Of a stretch of 12,645 nt of DNA, positions 12,455 to 12,645 are shown in pieces. The notes under the pieces were generated by a model, which saw only the letters and a list, made by a program, of their open reading frames with translations, was not told where the DNA came from and made no database searches. Source of the stretch: CAYQDR01 sp964416315 (GTDB lineage Bacteria > Methylomirabilota > Methylomirabilia > Rokubacteriales > DASRDR01); contig CAYQDR010000129.1 in the NCBI GenBank assembly GCA_964416315.1, positions 1 to 12,645 of the forward strand, written 5' to 3'. How positions within the stretch are numbered: position 1 is the stretch's first letter; each line of letters starts with the position of its first letter. A program made the translations under genes and the position numbers.

Positions 12455-12645
12455 CCAGCGTGCTCACGCGGAGGGCCCCCGTGGCGCGAACGGTGACCTG
12501 TGCTCGCCGTGTTCGCGAGGATGGTCAGGCGCAGGGAGCCGGCCGTCCGCCAGGTCACCCGGTCGTCGAGCGCCGCCGCCGCGAGCGCGCCCCCCGGGGG
12601 ACCGGAACCGGCCGGTCGGCCCGGGCGCGACGAGCCGACCGGCGC
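12439..12645 (-). other. partial open frame running off the right edge
   Basis: One minus-strand frame is open from the window edge to TGA 12439-12441 (68 codons). Its middle reads ALDDRVTWRTAGSLRLTILANT, which looks protein-like, but the remainder is Gly/Pro/Arg-rich and may be out of frame. A frame change near 12495 would join it to VTVRATGALRVSTLAGILG in repeat copy 2. It could be the broken end of a gene beyond the window; no family was recognised. Confidence 0.25.

Overview
The window is GC-rich chromosomal DNA from a bacterium. Shine-Dalgarno sites complementary to the 16S tail (AAGGAGG, GGAGGTGA) and a lipobox lipoprotein indicate a bacterium with a standard envelope. The gene mix (M1 peptidase with HEAT tail, enolase-superfamily and MocA-type enzymes, family 5 peptide-type ABC importer, Uma2 nuclease) and the many GC-rich intergenic hairpins resemble uncultured high-GC soil or groundwater lineages such as Rokubacteria/Methylomirabilota or deltaproteobacteria. 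That placement is an inference and was not tested.

Layout. Positions 1-814 carry two small exported proteins on the minus strand: a 101-residue secreted protein of unknown function, then a glycine-zipper lipoprotein. Upstream lies a close match to a sigma54 (-24/-12) promoter at 1000-1014. Above that are three related palindromes at an exact 21-bp period (1084-1139), placed as upstream activator sites would be. They also directly follow the stop of the next gene, so a terminator role is the alternative. Positions 1148-3658 (minus) encode an M1 zinc metallopeptidase fused to HEAT-like repeats. It is divergent from an enolase-superfamily acid-sugar dehydratase/racemase (3814-4935) and a Gfo/Idh/MocA dehydrogenase (4946-5932), probably one catabolic operon.

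Positions 5911-6553 are decayed. There is a C-terminal remnant of a second enolase-superfamily gene, then a signal peptide joined out of frame to a carbohydrate-binding-like domain. Convergent to these is a minus-strand ABC importer operon: binding protein (8677-10281), DppB-type permease (7500-8504) and DppC-type permease (6614-7534). No ATPase gene follows. A 128-nt imperfect inverted repeat separates the binding-protein gene from the permeases, and a hairpin-rich leader precedes the binding-protein gene.

Positions 10546-11091 encode a Uma2-family PD-(D/E)XK protein. Its likely promoter places the transcription start on the ATG, and an inverted repeat fills the -35/-10 spacer. From 11092 to the end the DNA is a mosaic: a 49-bp direct repeat (11177-11225 and 12406-12454), a truncated IS91-type transposase N-terminus, a frameshifted NHL-repeat fragment, one convincing small unknown gene (11932-12222) with a strong ribosome binding site, and a partial frame running off the right edge. 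No tRNA, rRNA or CRISPR array was seen.
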